64,000 nt of DNA. It comes from Antedon bifida (Eukaryota > Echinodermata > Crinoidea > Comatulida > Antedonidae). The stretch spans positions 8,804,001 through 8,868,000 of the forward strand of contig OY727097.1 of assembly GCA_963402885.1 (NCBI GenBank), written 5' to 3'. The notes beneath the pieces are model-generated. The model made no database searches. It was not told the origin of the DNA and saw nothing but the letters and a program-made list of their open reading frames with translations. Shown here piece after piece: positions 9,683 to 20,638 of the stretch. Position numbers and translations under genes: made by a program. How positions within the stretch are numbered: the first letter of the stretch is position 1; each line of letters begins with the position of its first letter.

Positions 9683-11969
9683 ATGATCGGAAGTAACAAG
9701 ATAAAGTTGAAGAACGTCTTAAAAGGCACAACTACTTCAAAAGGTAGTGAACAATATCTTAAATTACAAATTTTATTTTACAATTTTTGTAAGCCACCAC
9801 TGGCCAAATCGATTCACACGAACCATCATTCTAGGTCTATTGCGCTTCTTCGGGTAAGCATCCACACTTACCACCCGCCTCAAACCTGAACATAAGTCCC
9901 GTAGATATACCATTTAAAAAAATTACATTGGCTTAACCTCATACGTAACATGTGTATGATTATTATTATTTTCAAAATTGAGATTTATTTTAGTAGGCCT
10001 ACTGCCAACAACAATGGCCTAGCCTAGGACTAGGCCTAGGTAGGTCAGGCCTAGCCTAGCCATGGCCTATCTATACTTAGGCTATATTGTTTTTTATCCA
10101 TTCGTAAGTTTGGAAGACACATCGGCCCACGAAAGTATATACATTTTTAAAATTGCGATTTATTTTGGCATTGTCATTGATTATACATTCGTAAATTTAG
10201 ACGAACAATTTCCGGCCACACAGGAGAGTTAGTCTTTCCTTAAATAATCTAGGCCTAGCCTAGTTAGCCTAGACTAATAGACTAGGCATAGACTAAAATA
10301 TTGATAAAAGTGTTCTGTCTTTCTAATTTAATACATTAAGTAGCCTAGGCCTAATCATTGAATGTTTGACCTGTGACAGATTCTGGAGAAGAATTCCGTG
10401 ATGTTCGTTCGACGACTGATGGAAAGTCACATGCTAATAATGTCATCAACGGAAGGAAGCGAAAATGGCGAAATTCAGAGCCATTAACATCAGACATAAG
10501 TTCCCGTAAAGGTCCAATCAAGATCAAACGACCATGGCGGGAAATCAACGTTACAGATGAACTGAGAAGTTCCACAACTAACCAGAACGTGAGTAATTTA
10601 GGCCTATAGCAAAAAAATTCTAAGAATAATATAAGGTAGACTGTAGGCTAATGTTCGATGTCTTTCTTTCCGTTTGCTTATAACTTGTAATAACTTCTTT
10701 AATTTATGTGGTAATGTTGTATGCCTAATCTATAATATTTTAAAATATTTTTTAAATAGAAAAAAGCATAAAACATAAATTTGGTACCCTGTCAATCATT
10801 TTATTAAGGTTGGCTATTTGAATTTTTTTTAATTTCTAGACAAATGAATCGATAACTCATGTTGTTGAAGAAACATTAAAGATGTACCGCGCAGCTTCTT
10901 ACAACATTGAATTTCCACAACTCTCTGGCGGTAAGTTGCAACATAGAGTCTAGCAAACTGAATTTTGTCTACCAAAATACAAAGTTATTAGACCTACCAT
11001 TATTCTTAATACAATACAATCAGCCCTATATTAGCCATAACTTCGATGGCGCCTTATATTGGCATTGTTTTTTTTCAAATCGTGGCAATTTATGATATTT
11101 ATTTTGCAGCACCCATCCAATCTCGAATACAATTTCGTCTCCATGTAACTTTGGCCTGTTTTTTTTAAAAATTGTGTTTATTTTAGGTATCCATGAGAAG
11201 AAGCCGAGTGTTGTCTACAGCGACGGAAGTGATACCAATTTATGTGCATCCTCTCGTTCACCAGCTAAGAGTCGTTATGATGGTAACAATTTAAATGTAA
11301 AAAATAATATAATAATTACAAATATAGTTCATCTTACTTTTTATTATAGATCTTTATCGCCACTTTCTCGAGCTTCGCGTTGCAAGAAACGTTATGATAG
11401 AACCATCCACTCCATCCAGAAGTCGAGGAAATGTTTAAAGACTAACTCACCGTACTGGAGCTGGCTAAAACATCATGTGGCTGGTACTAAACCAAACAAA
11501 AAGTTGATACGACGTACGTTGTTGAGTAGTATTAAAGACAGTGCTAAGTTTAATGTTGGGATGGCTGGTAAGTATGCATCTCCTCACTGCAAGTCGGAGA
11601 CCAAGGAGGTAGGTTTTGAAATTGATAGCATTGATAAGCTCGGTAATGATAACAGTGTTAGGCCAACGATTTCTAGTAGTCATATCAGGAAAGCCAAGCG
11701 GATATGTTTTAACATTCACCACGCACCAGAGCTACCGTCAGTAGATGACATGCTTGATGCTGATCGGATTTGCAAGAGAAAAGTGCCACTGCGGAAAATA
11801 TGTAAGAGGTCCAATGAAAGCTGCAGTACCGTCATAATGCAAACACCCTTGCATAGCTCTACTAGAAGATCGAAACGAATGTGTTTTAGCATTCATGACA
11901 AACCAGAGCTACCATCAATTGATGAAATGCTTGATTCTAATCGGATTTGCAAGAGAAAGGTTCCATTGC
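9683..11969 (+). CDS. Array unit 1: RVxF-repeat protein gene (unknown function)
   Basis: Exons: 1, 9683-9853 (MIGSNKIKLKNVLKG...); 2, 10380-10588; 3, 10840-10930; 4, 11187-11969. Exon 2 ends in phase 0 (AACCAGAAC|GTGAGT), exon 3 starts after TTTCTAG and ends in phase 1 (CTGGCG|GTAAGT), and exon 4 starts after TTTTAG, so exons 2-4 read continuously. The protein is basic: RKRKWRNSEPL and GPIKIKRPWRE in exon 2, then YWSWLKHHVAG and KLIRRTLLSSIKDSAKFNVG in exon 4. Two repeats follow, KRICFNIHHAPELPSV and KRMCFSIHDKPELPSI. Exon 1 ends in phase 0 while exon 2 needs phase 1, so the start codon is unresolved. This is the most diverged unit of the array. I do not recognise the family. Confidence 0.65.
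10014..10072. repeat. GGCCTAG-word cluster in intron 1 of unit 1
   Basis: Dense overlapping GGCCTAG, CCTAGG and TAGCC words. The same position in the other units carries comparable clusters (near 24955-25010, 29690-29750, 35740-35790, 40255-40350 and 46260-46305) that differ in copy number, so it behaves like a variable simple repeat. Confidence 0.6.
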
Positions 11970-12249
11970 GTAAGTATAATTTGATACAGTACTGACATGT
12001 TTAGGAGGGAAATATTTAAAACTAAAATTATAATAAATGTTAATACTAGGCCCATATTATAAATAAATTGTTTATTATGATTAAATGTTCATATTTTTAT
12101 AGCTTGTATTGTAAATAATGCTCAATGTATTTTAATTTTAATGTAATTATTTTCTAGCACGTATGTTTTTAATCTGTATTTTATTGGAATTTAAGAAGCC
12201 CTCTGAATATCAACTGGTAAATTTTGTTCAGTTGTAAGGGTTACATTTT

Positions 12250-12442
12250 AAAATAAGGTTGCAGAAGAAAAGTGTCACTGCGTAACACAGATGGTAGAAG
12301 CTACAGCAGTTCCATCATAACACCCTTACATAGCTCTAGATGACCTAAACCAGTGTGTTGTAAAATTCACGATGCACCAGAGCTACCATCAGTTGATGAA
12401 ATGCTTGATGCTAATCGGAGTTGCCAAAGAATGGTTCCACTG
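12250..12442 (+). pseudogene. Decayed extra repeat exon of unit 1
   Basis: Homologous to the coding repeat (TTGCAGAAGAAAAGTG ... CACCAGAGCTACCATCAGTTGATG ... GTTCCACTGCGTAAGT). The reading frame has a TGA where other copies have CGA before the KR core, and the core phenylalanine codon is TGT. It is separated from exon 4 by about 280 bp that begins with a donor (GC|GTAAGT). Its 3' flank, not that of exon 4, matches the 3' flank of units 2-6, so it looks like the remnant of an ancestral separate repeat exon. Confidence 0.6.
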
Positions 12443-12930
12443 CGTAAGTTTTGATACAGTAGGTCTACATGATGTTGAGGTGCAATATCGGTGGATAATT
12501 GAACTAGGGAGGAATTTTAAACTTGACAAAGGATATTTCATCGATATGGTTAGGTCTAAACCCATTAGCAGTCATGAATGCATGAACTATTTGTAAGTAG
12601 GGACAATATCATGTGATGCTGCGAGTATGTTTTCAAATTCATTGTCAGCCATGGCTACATAAACGCAATGCTACCAAACACCAGGACGGGAGGAGGCCAA
12701 CAACGCCGGGATAGTAGGTATAATAAACATACGAGTATAGGTCTGGTGATAAAGTATCTTTCTTACATAACGAATAGCAAAAGTTAGATTTTTTTATATA
12801 TAGGCCTATTTCAAGATTGATTAATCGCATATATTGTTTACTGATTTGTATTTACTGTAAAAATAAAGTAACATTTTTGAAATTTAATTTTTAAATGATC
12901 ATATTTCAAATCGCAAAAAAATAGGCCTAA

Positions 12931-13091
12931 CAGTTCTTTCCAAATGTTATTTCTGTAATGTGGCCAATTTGGAAAGAAAACAAAATTTCCAGTCTGAAGT
13001 CGGAGATGCTACCTCATCGTGGTAGACTGGTGTCAACATCATTGGTATCAAATTAAAAATGGTACCAAGGATGGCTAACAGCATCACGCTT
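12931..13091 (+). other. Conserved block, unit 1: predicted 3' UTR exon
   Basis: First of nine almost invariant copies. Elements in order: a hairpin TTCTTTCCAAAT/AATTTGGAAAGAA (intact in most copies; one arm altered here), acceptor TTTCCAG, then TCTGAAG. Joined to exon 4 this reads CTC TGA, an immediate stop. A let-7 8-mer site CTACCTCA follows at 13009-13016. Further potential stems are CCAGT...CTACC/GGTAGACTGG and CATCATTGGTATC/GGTACCAAGGATG. A weak AATAAG lies about 55 bases downstream. Alternative: an independent structured RNA gene. Confidence 0.55.
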
Positions 13092-14594
13092 CCCAAAGCA
13101 CACGCTCGCGTTTAATTTACTCTTAGTAGCTTGAACGTTGCAACTTAATAAGTAGAGTTTATGTTTGAACTTCCTCGCACACAGAAAGCTACTAAAAAAC
13201 CTGTTAAATTCTACTGGAAAGAACGATAATTCGTATATCATAAAATAGAAACTGGGTTCGAAGTAACAAAACAGTTCAGAGGTTAATACAAGTACGTACG
13301 TAAGCACAACGCAGGCGATTGCACAAACTTCGAAGAATCCATCGCTCTAACTATATTTAGCACAAAAAAATAATTCTTCTACATAAGATTTAGTCTCCGG
13401 AAAAATTGTGTGTTTTAATGCTGTGTGTGATTTAGGCTAATTTCACTACAAATTCAAATTCAAATTCTTTAATACATCAAAACAAATTTGATAAAATTAC
13501 TTTGCCTTAAAGACCTATCGTAGTAATATTTTTTGTAAAATAAGAGATTACATTTACTTATATTATTATTAAATCTAGAGAATTCAAGACAAAATTATTA
13601 CTACAAGCATGTGTATGCGAGTTTAGCGTAATGGTTGTGTAACCACCCTTTCAACTCACAATAGCTTCAGCTGACTAACAATAGAACAGCAACGTGAAAA
13701 ACAAACGAGTGAATTTGAAAAGAAATAGGTTTTTTAAACTACTCGCATCAAAAAACGTGTACATTAAATCTAATTGTGTTTTAAAATTACAAACCACAAA
13801 TTATATTTCTTGCCTCTTCAACAAAAATGCAGTTTTTTGGACAAGTAGCTCTCGAGAAAATACAATTTTAGTTCACTTGTTACTTTAAGAATGCTCACCG
13901 GCTTTTGAAATTCTTTCTTATCTTTTAACACTAGCAGGTCTGAAAATAATTCTAAATAAGTGGTCCAGAGTTAGGACCGTGGTCCGGATTGCCTCCAAAA
14001 TTGGGCAGTATCGTCCTTGCACCAGGCGACATGTATGGTAGTAATTTGGAGTCATTCGAATCAAAATTGTGAGCGCTAGAGTGATGACAAACAAACACAC
14101 ACACAAACCGCACCGACCAACATACCGTACTTGGCCAATTTTCAATTTGGCCAAGTAACAAATATACAAACTAGCCATCGCGCCTTGGCCAAATCCAAGT
14201 TGACCTCCTGACCTTGACCCGATTTTCACCAAAAGTGTGTGTCTTAATGCTGTGTGATTTAGGCTAATTTTACTACAATCATGTGTATGCGAGTTTGGTG
14301 TAAAGGTTATGTGACCAGCCTTTCAACTAACAATAGCTTCAGTCGACAAACAATAGAACAGCAACGCGAAAAACACACACGGGTGAAATTGAAAAGAAAT
14401 AGGCTTATTGTTCCGCGCGGTTGCCTGGTGAACGGTTCAGCTAAACTATGACCATAATTATGCAAATTTGGTTTCCGGGTGAAATTTTCTTCAGTTTAAC
14501 AGTTATCGTTTGTATAGTATAGATTCTAACTGAACTTTCATACAGATTTTTTTGTAAATTTATCCTGTAATATACAATTAACCACATTTTCATA
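13092..14594. other. Repeat-rich gap with a 129-bp direct duplication; no gene seen
   Basis: Segments 13601-13729 and 14273-14402 are direct copies (CTACAA..CATGTGTATGCGAG ... GAAAAGAAATAGG), each preceded by a GTGATTTAGGCTAATTT segment (near 13430 and 14260). The first copy is separated from that segment by about 150 bp that begins with (AAATTC)n and looks like a LINE 3' tail. Between the copies, 13960-14230 holds unclassified repeat sequence. Two copies of one element, or the ends of one larger element, are both possible. Confidence 0.5.
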
Positions 14595-15110
14595 ATGGCT
14601 CGTGCAAAAAGTGCTGCACAAAGACGAAAAGAGCAGAAACTGAAACAACGAGAGATCCGTGCCTGTCAATCTCAAGAGAAGTTAGAAGAAACTCGCAAAA
14701 AATCTAGGGAAAGAATGGCTCTAAAACGAAAGGCTGAAACACAGGACGAAAGAAATTTGAGGATCAAAAAGGCGAAATTAATTATGGAAACAAATTGGGC
14801 AAAGGAGACTGAGGAAAAAACTAAGAAAAGGCTTGATGGAGACAAACGTGCAGTGGCCGAAAGACGTAAACATGAGACTGGGAACCAGACTAAGGAAAGA
14901 CTTGAGAGAGAAAAACGTGGTATACTTGGTGATTTCAATGAAAATTTACTCAATGAGAAACAGTCCTCATTAACAGAGTTCATGGAGCGGAATGGCTTTA
15001 AGCAGTATGTGTGCAGTGCGACAACTGATGGCGGATCTTTGTTGGATCATATTTACTTTAACAGACATGATAGTAATTTGAATGGTACTGTTCAGATTCA
15101 TGTGCTGATG
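14595..15110 (+). mobile_element. Helitron-like ORF remnant (basic N-terminus plus endonuclease motif), 5' part
   Basis: Starts MARAKSAAQRRKEQKLKQRE. It has several diverged basic ET.DERNLRIKKAK / ETEEKTKKRLDGDKRA / ETGNQTKERLEREKR repeats, as seen at the N-terminus of invertebrate Helitron proteins, then GDFNE, TDGGSLLDHIYF. The segment 19267-19320 after the inserted LTR element continues with DVYYSDHDTVFLSTNCL and a stop, completing an APE-endonuclease-like SDHD end. The two halves are one base out of frame, so the ORF was already broken. No Rep or helicase domain is present; it is a deletion derivative. The Helitron/Helentron assignment is from memory of similar proteins. Confidence 0.5.
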
Positions 15111-15243
15111 TATTACAAGTGTGACTCGTCAACACGGTTCTTTTAATTCAACTGTTTTATTACTTCACCGAGCGTAACGTAGTTTGCATAATTAGCAAAT
15201 AACAAACAAAGATAATTAGCATATTAACATAACATATGTGACA
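15111..15243 (-). repeat. LTR of the Gypsy element (left in window)
   Basis: 133 bp, reading TGTCACATATG at its minus-strand start. It matches the right copy base for base by eye. Confidence 0.8.
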
Positions 15244-15364
15244 TCTTCCCTTTTCTAACAAAATAAATTTCTAAAGTTTTTTTAAAAAATTAATATCAAA
15301 AGTGACTTAGACACGATATATCACATTTCTCATAAATAAATAATCTTTACTTTTCCTTAAACAT

Positions 15365-15492
15365 AAATTGTTTCTTAGATCACATTCATATGTTTCAAAT
15401 TGTTTCTTAGATCACATTCATATGTTTCAAATTGTTTCTTAGATCACATTCATATGTTTTAAATTGTTTTTTAGATCACATTCATATGTTTC
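15365..15492. repeat. Four tandem 32-bp repeats inside the Gypsy element
   Basis: AAATTGTTTCTTAGATCACA plus 12 further bases is repeated four times with one or two substitutions, next to the left LTR in the untranslated 3' region of the element. Confidence 0.75.
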
Positions 15493-18400
15493 ATACATTA
15501 TAGGATGGTTTGAAAATAAACATGATATCTGCAAAATAAACATAAAATGAAGTTAATTATTGATACATTTATTTATAATCCAATCGATCAGGTGGACGAC
15601 TAACACGATCACTTCTACGTAAGGGTGGTGCTTCTGGTACCTTCTGCAAAGTTGGTACGCCCTTCTGCAAAGTATCCGGTTGTTGAGTGTTTAATAAATG
15701 TTGTCGATTCCGTCTGTACGACGTTCCATCTTCGGTCATCACTACATATGAACGGGGTAGCTCATGTTGCTTATCCACAACAGCAGGTTCCCATTGCCGT
15801 CCTTTCAATATTCTCACGTTGTCCCCTTTTCTTAATTTCGTCAATACACGTGTACCACGATCATAATATTTTGTCATAGATTGTTGACGTGACTGAAGGC
15901 AATCTCTAGCTCCGACAATAACTTGTGGTTGCAGCAATGTATGTGTAACTGGAAGTGTTGACCTTAACTTTCTGCTCATCAACAACTGAGCAGGAGAACA
16001 ATTCAACCCTGCAATTGGTGAATCACGATAGTCTAGTAGAGCAAGATGAAAATCACTTCCCTCATCAACGGACTTCCTCATGAGTTGCTTAATGGTTTGG
16101 ACGAAACGTTCAACTTGCCCATTACTTCTGGCATATGTCGGACTGGACGTCACTAAATCGAACCCCCACTGGTTAGCAAACTGTTTGAACTCGTAGCTAG
16201 CGAACGGCATGTTATCAGTCATTAATGTTTCAGGGATGCCATGTCTTGAGAATATAGATTTTAATTTTTTGATGATCGCTCCAGCCGTTTTGCTGGTAAG
16301 TGTAACTACTTCAGGGTATTTGGAAAAATAGTCGACTACAATAAGATGATCTCTGCCAGCGAATGTAAATATATCCGCGCCCAGCTTAGCCCATGGTCTC
16401 ATAGGAACTTTATGTGGAATCATCGGCTCCCGTTGATTTCTACGCATAAACTTTACACAAACAGGGCATCTTGACACTGCTGATTCTATATCGTTGGTCA
16501 TACCTGGCCAATACATAATAGACCTGGCCCTCGCCTTACACTTCTCCATCCCAAGGTGACTTTCATGAATTTTATTCAGCATATCTGCTCTCAATTGGCT
16601 AGGAACAATCAACTTCTCACCTAAAAACACAAGACCATCAATTTCATGTATCTCATCACGAAGATGCCAATACTGCCTAACTTGCTCCGGTGCACTCCAT
16701 CTATGTTTAGGCCACCCGTTTTTGCATGTTAGGATTAGAGTTTGGAGTACCACATCTGCCTGTGTAGCTCGTATCGCTTCTTCAATTCTTGCTTTACTCA
16801 TGGGCAATATTTCGTCTAGACTATGCACCCTATATTTCAACTGTTCAAGGGGTTGGGCATCACGATCAACCTTATCAGGATATGCTCTGCTGAGAGCATC
16901 AGCTATGTACATGTACTTTCCAGGAACATACTTAACATCAAGTTCATACTTTATCAATTTGAGCAGCATTTGTTGTATTCTAGGACTAGCTTTATGAAGT
17001 GGTTTACGTGTGATCGTTTCGAGTGGTTTATGGTCAGTGTGAACTTCAACAGCTCGGCCATATACATATTGGTGGTATTTGTGTATAGAAAAGCAGATCG
17101 CCAACATCTCCTTCTCGATTTGTGAGTAATTAACTTCAGCTGATGTTAACGACCTAGAGGCAAACGCAACCGGATGACCCTCTTGAAGCAAACAGCTTCC
17201 GAGCCCTGTGGATGATGCATCACATTGAATAATGGTTGGTTTCTGTGGATCAAAGAAACTTAAGACTGGTTTGCTACTAATCAACGCCTTTAACTGCCTC
17301 AGGGATTCTGCTTGTTCTGGACCCCAAAACCATGCAACATCTTTCTTGAGCAATTCCCGGAGAGGCGCACTCACATTGGACATATTAGGTATGAATTGTG
17401 AGAGATAATTAAGCATTCCCATTATACGTTGTAAGTCAGATTTACATTGTGGGTCGGGCATTTCTTTGATAACTCTAACCTTTTCTTCGTCTGGTTTCTG
17501 TCCATCGGCACTCACCACGTTTCCCATGAACACCAATTCAGACTGTTTATACTTGAGCTTGCTTCCATTGAATTTGGCATTGTTCGCTCTGGCCGTATCC
17601 ATCACCCTCTGTATTGTTGCATTATGCTCTGCTTCACTACCTGTAGCTATAATCATATCATCAGATATTATGTGTACATTAGGTATATGACCAAATATTT
17701 GCTGGTTTCGTTTCTGTAACACCTCACTAGCACTGCAGATACCAAATGGCATTCTTAGAAAACTGTATCGTCCAAAGGGAGTATTGAATGTACATATATC
17801 TGCGCTAGCGTCAGTAAGAGGAACTTGCCAGTACGCATCTTTCTGGTCAAAGACAGTGAAAAGTGTTTTACCTGACAGGTGACTCACTACGTCCTTACCG
17901 GTCGGTATCATATGATGTTCACGTCTAATGGCCTTGTTCAAATCACGTGGATCCAAACACAACCTCAAGGATCCGTCTCGTTTCTCCACTATCACTAGGC
18001 TGTTGACCCAATCTGTTGGTTTGTCTGTCCGCTTAATCACACCCCTCTTCTCCATATCGTCAAGTTTCTCTTTCAGCTTGGTATGCAGACTAAGTGGCAC
18101 CCTGCGGGGTGGATGGACTACTGGAGAAACACTACTTTTCAACTTGATGTCATAAGGATCTTGATATTTACCTAAACCTGTAAATACATCACGATTCTCT
18201 CGAATCAAAGAATCTTTAGTTAGTGCATGTACATATTTATTATTTATCACATTATCACTACACATCATATTGTTACCACGTTTGATCAGACCAAGCTCCC
18301 TACATGCTTTCAATCCAAGTATGGGTGCACCATCAACATTAGTAATAAAGAAGTCATAATCATTTTGGATGTTATCAACTTTTACATTTAGAGTAACTTT

Positions 18401-19133
18401 ACCAATATGTTTTACAATTTCATCACTATAACTATATAGGTTAGTTTTAGAATGATATACTTTAATGTTCTTACGTCCTGGTAATTTTCTAAATGTTTCC
18501 AGTGGTATGCAGTTAACACCAGCTCCTGTGTCAAGTTTCATCTTTAACACATTACCTCCCACAAACACATCATAGAACCAAGCGTTCTTGTCATTGTTAT
18601 CTCTTAGAGTGTCTATATAAAAGTACTCATTTTTATCTTCAACAGTTAAAGTGTCAATGTATAAGTCATTAGGATCACTTACACCTTCGGCAACAATATA
18701 CTGCTCATCCATTGTATGTACAGCTCTGCCACGTCCACGACCGCGTCCTCGGGAAAAACGTTTGGTGCACACAGATTGAAAATGATTCAAACCCTTACAC
18801 CCGTAGCATGTTTTACCATAAGCTGGACACTGACGAGGTAGATGTGAAGAACCGCACCTGCTACATTTAATTTTGGCTGCATCTGTAAACTGATGATTCT
18901 GTTGACCACTAACCCTTGGCTTATGTTTATGGAATTTGGTTTTTCTCAATGCATGAACCTTCGGCTTATGTTTAAGGAAAAGTAAAGATTATTTATTTAT
19001 GAGAAATGTGATATATCGTGTCTAAGTCACTTTTGATATTAATTCCATATTACAAGTGTGACTCGTCAACACGGTTCTTTTAATTCAACCGTGGGAATGG
19101 GAACGGGAATGGGAATGGCCACTTCTGACACCA

Positions 19134-19266
19134 TATTACAAGTGTGACTCGTCAACACGGTTCTTTTAATTCAACTGTTTTATTACTTCACCGAGCGTAA
19201 CGTAGTTTGCATAATTAGCAAATAACAAACAAAGATAATTAGCATATTAACATAACATATGTGACA
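19134..19266 (-). repeat. LTR of the Gypsy element (right in window)
   Basis: 133-bp partner of the LTR at 15111-15243. A partial additional copy of its first bases lies just inside, near 19048-19090. Confidence 0.8.
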
Positions 19267-19371
19267 GATGTGTATTACTCAGACCATGACACAGTATTCT
19301 TATCGACAAACTGTTTATGAATAGACATTTGATCTGATATGTAATATAATAATACAGAATAATATCCGCCA

Positions 19372-19601
19372 ACACCACGACACACCAGAGCTACCATCAG
19401 TTGAAGAAATGCTCGATGCCGATCGGAGTTGCCGAAGAAAGGTGCCACTGCATAACACAGGTGAGAGCTTTAGTACCATCATAACGCCAATGCCCATACG
19501 ATGTAAACGAGTATGTCTTAACATTCACGATGCACCAGAGCTACCATCAGTTGAAGAAATGCTCGATGCTGATCGGAGTTGCAAGAGAAAGGTTCCATTG
19601 C
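19372..19601 (+). pseudogene. Array unit 1b: 5'-truncated repeat exon
   Basis: Only the end of exon 4 remains: two PELPSVEEMLDADRSC repeats joined by the NTGESFSTIITPMPIRCKRVCLNIHDA spacer, ending TTCCATTGC|GTAAGT. All upstream exons are missing. Its left edge abuts the Helitron-like remnant, so that element or an associated deletion probably removed the rest. The 3' flank and conserved block are retained. Confidence 0.65.
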
Positions 19602-20033
19602 GTAAGTAGTTTAATACAGTAGGTTTACTTACATGTCGAGGTGTAATATCAGTTGCTACTTAAACTAAACGTAACTAAACTTAACTATAACACCCTGTGA
19701 TCGTAAGTATACATTACGCGAGTATTAGATCTGCTGGTAAAGCACTGCCTTTCGTATAGGTATACATTATCATCAGCCATGACTACATAATAGCAAGGTA
19801 ATCAAACCCTATAAGCAACTTTTGTTTATACAGTACAGAAGGAGACTAAAGTACAGTATACATGATATTAAAAGTTAGTTTTTTTTATTATATAGTCCTA
19901 TTTCAAGATTATTGATTAATCGCATATATTATAATTGTTTACTGATTTTGAATTTTACTTAATGTAAACATTAATTATAAACTTTTTTTAACTATTTAAA
20001 AATGATCACATTTCATCGCAAAAATAGGCCTAA

Positions 20034-20200
20034 CAGTTCTTTCCAAATATTATTTCAATAATTTGGCCAATTTGGAAATTAAAGAAAACAAAATTTCCAG
20101 TCTGAAGTCGGAGATGCTACCTCATCGTGGTAGACTGGTGTCAACATCATTGGTATCAAATTAAAAATGGTACCAAGGATGGCTAACAGCATCACGCTTA
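20034..20200 (+). other. Conserved block, unit 1b
   Basis: From TCTGAAG to ATCACGCTTA it carries the same sequence as the other copies, including CTACCTCA, although the gene in front is truncated. Several extra bases lie in the first hairpin arm. Confidence 0.55.
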
Positions 20201-20410
20201 ACCCCAAAGCACAGGCTAGCTTAAACGTTGTTAAAATGTTTGAACTTTCTCACACACAGAAAGCTAATAAAAACTTGTTTTGTCTGAAAGGGCGATAATT
20301 CTTATATCATAAAATATAACGTTTAGAATGATTCGAAGTAACAAAACGTTCCAGAACTTACTACTAGACACAACTTTGAAGTGCAGTGAACAATAGTATT
20401 TTAAATTACA

Positions 20411-20638
20411 CACAACGTAAGTGAGTTTGACCAATCACAGGCGATGGATTCTTCGAACTGTCGACTTGTCATTGGTCAACACGCTTGCGTTGCGTTTACG
20501 TACTTGCGTCGCATCCTAGTGGGAACCAAGCTTAAGCGCAACGCAAGCGATTGGACCAATGACAAGCGACATTTCGAAGAATCCATCGCTTGTGATTTGT
20601 CATTATTACTTGCGTTGCAACCTAGTGAGAACCAAGCT
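20411..20638. mobile_element. Composite of two family A MITE copies
   Basis: GGGAACCAAGCT closes a first palindrome near 20532. A second partial palindrome follows at once (TTAAGCGCAACGCAAGCGATTGG ... GAGAACCAAGCTTTA). Confidence 0.55.

Larger units (their letters stand above)
15111..19266 (-). mobile_element. Ty3/Gypsy LTR retrotransposon (fossil copy)
   Basis: Minus-strand element bounded by two 133-bp LTRs that look identical and flanked by a 4-bp GATG target duplication (15107-15110 and 19267-19270). One long frame at 15569-18949 shows, in order, CCHC zinc knuckles, an aspartic protease motif, RT, RNase H, a zinc-binding and catalytic integrase, and a C-terminal region. A separate gag/capsid frame is not seen, so I judge it not whole, with about one large structural change. 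Segments just inside the two ends (about 15291-15368 and 18966-19042) are inverted copies of each other. Identical LTRs point to a young insertion. It lies within the Helitron-like remnant. Confidence 0.85.

Noticed and set aside
12990-13020. TGAGGTAG on the minus strand of the conserved block, read as a let-7 microRNA gene
   Set aside because: Only the seed matches; the rest does not resemble let-7 and the local fold is not a microRNA precursor. The sense-strand reading as a let-7 target is more sensible.
12931-13091. Conserved block as a spliceosomal, 5S or spliced-leader RNA
   Set aside because: It matches none of these by eye, and there is no polymerase III box set or donor arrangement of a spliced-leader gene. 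An H/ACA-like layout (hinge AAAACA, then ACA near the 3' end) was considered, but the first stem has no guide pocket.
14672-14983. Minus-strand Ser/Phe-rich frame as a gene
   Set aside because: Antisense shadow of the Lys/Arg-rich Helitron-like N-terminus.
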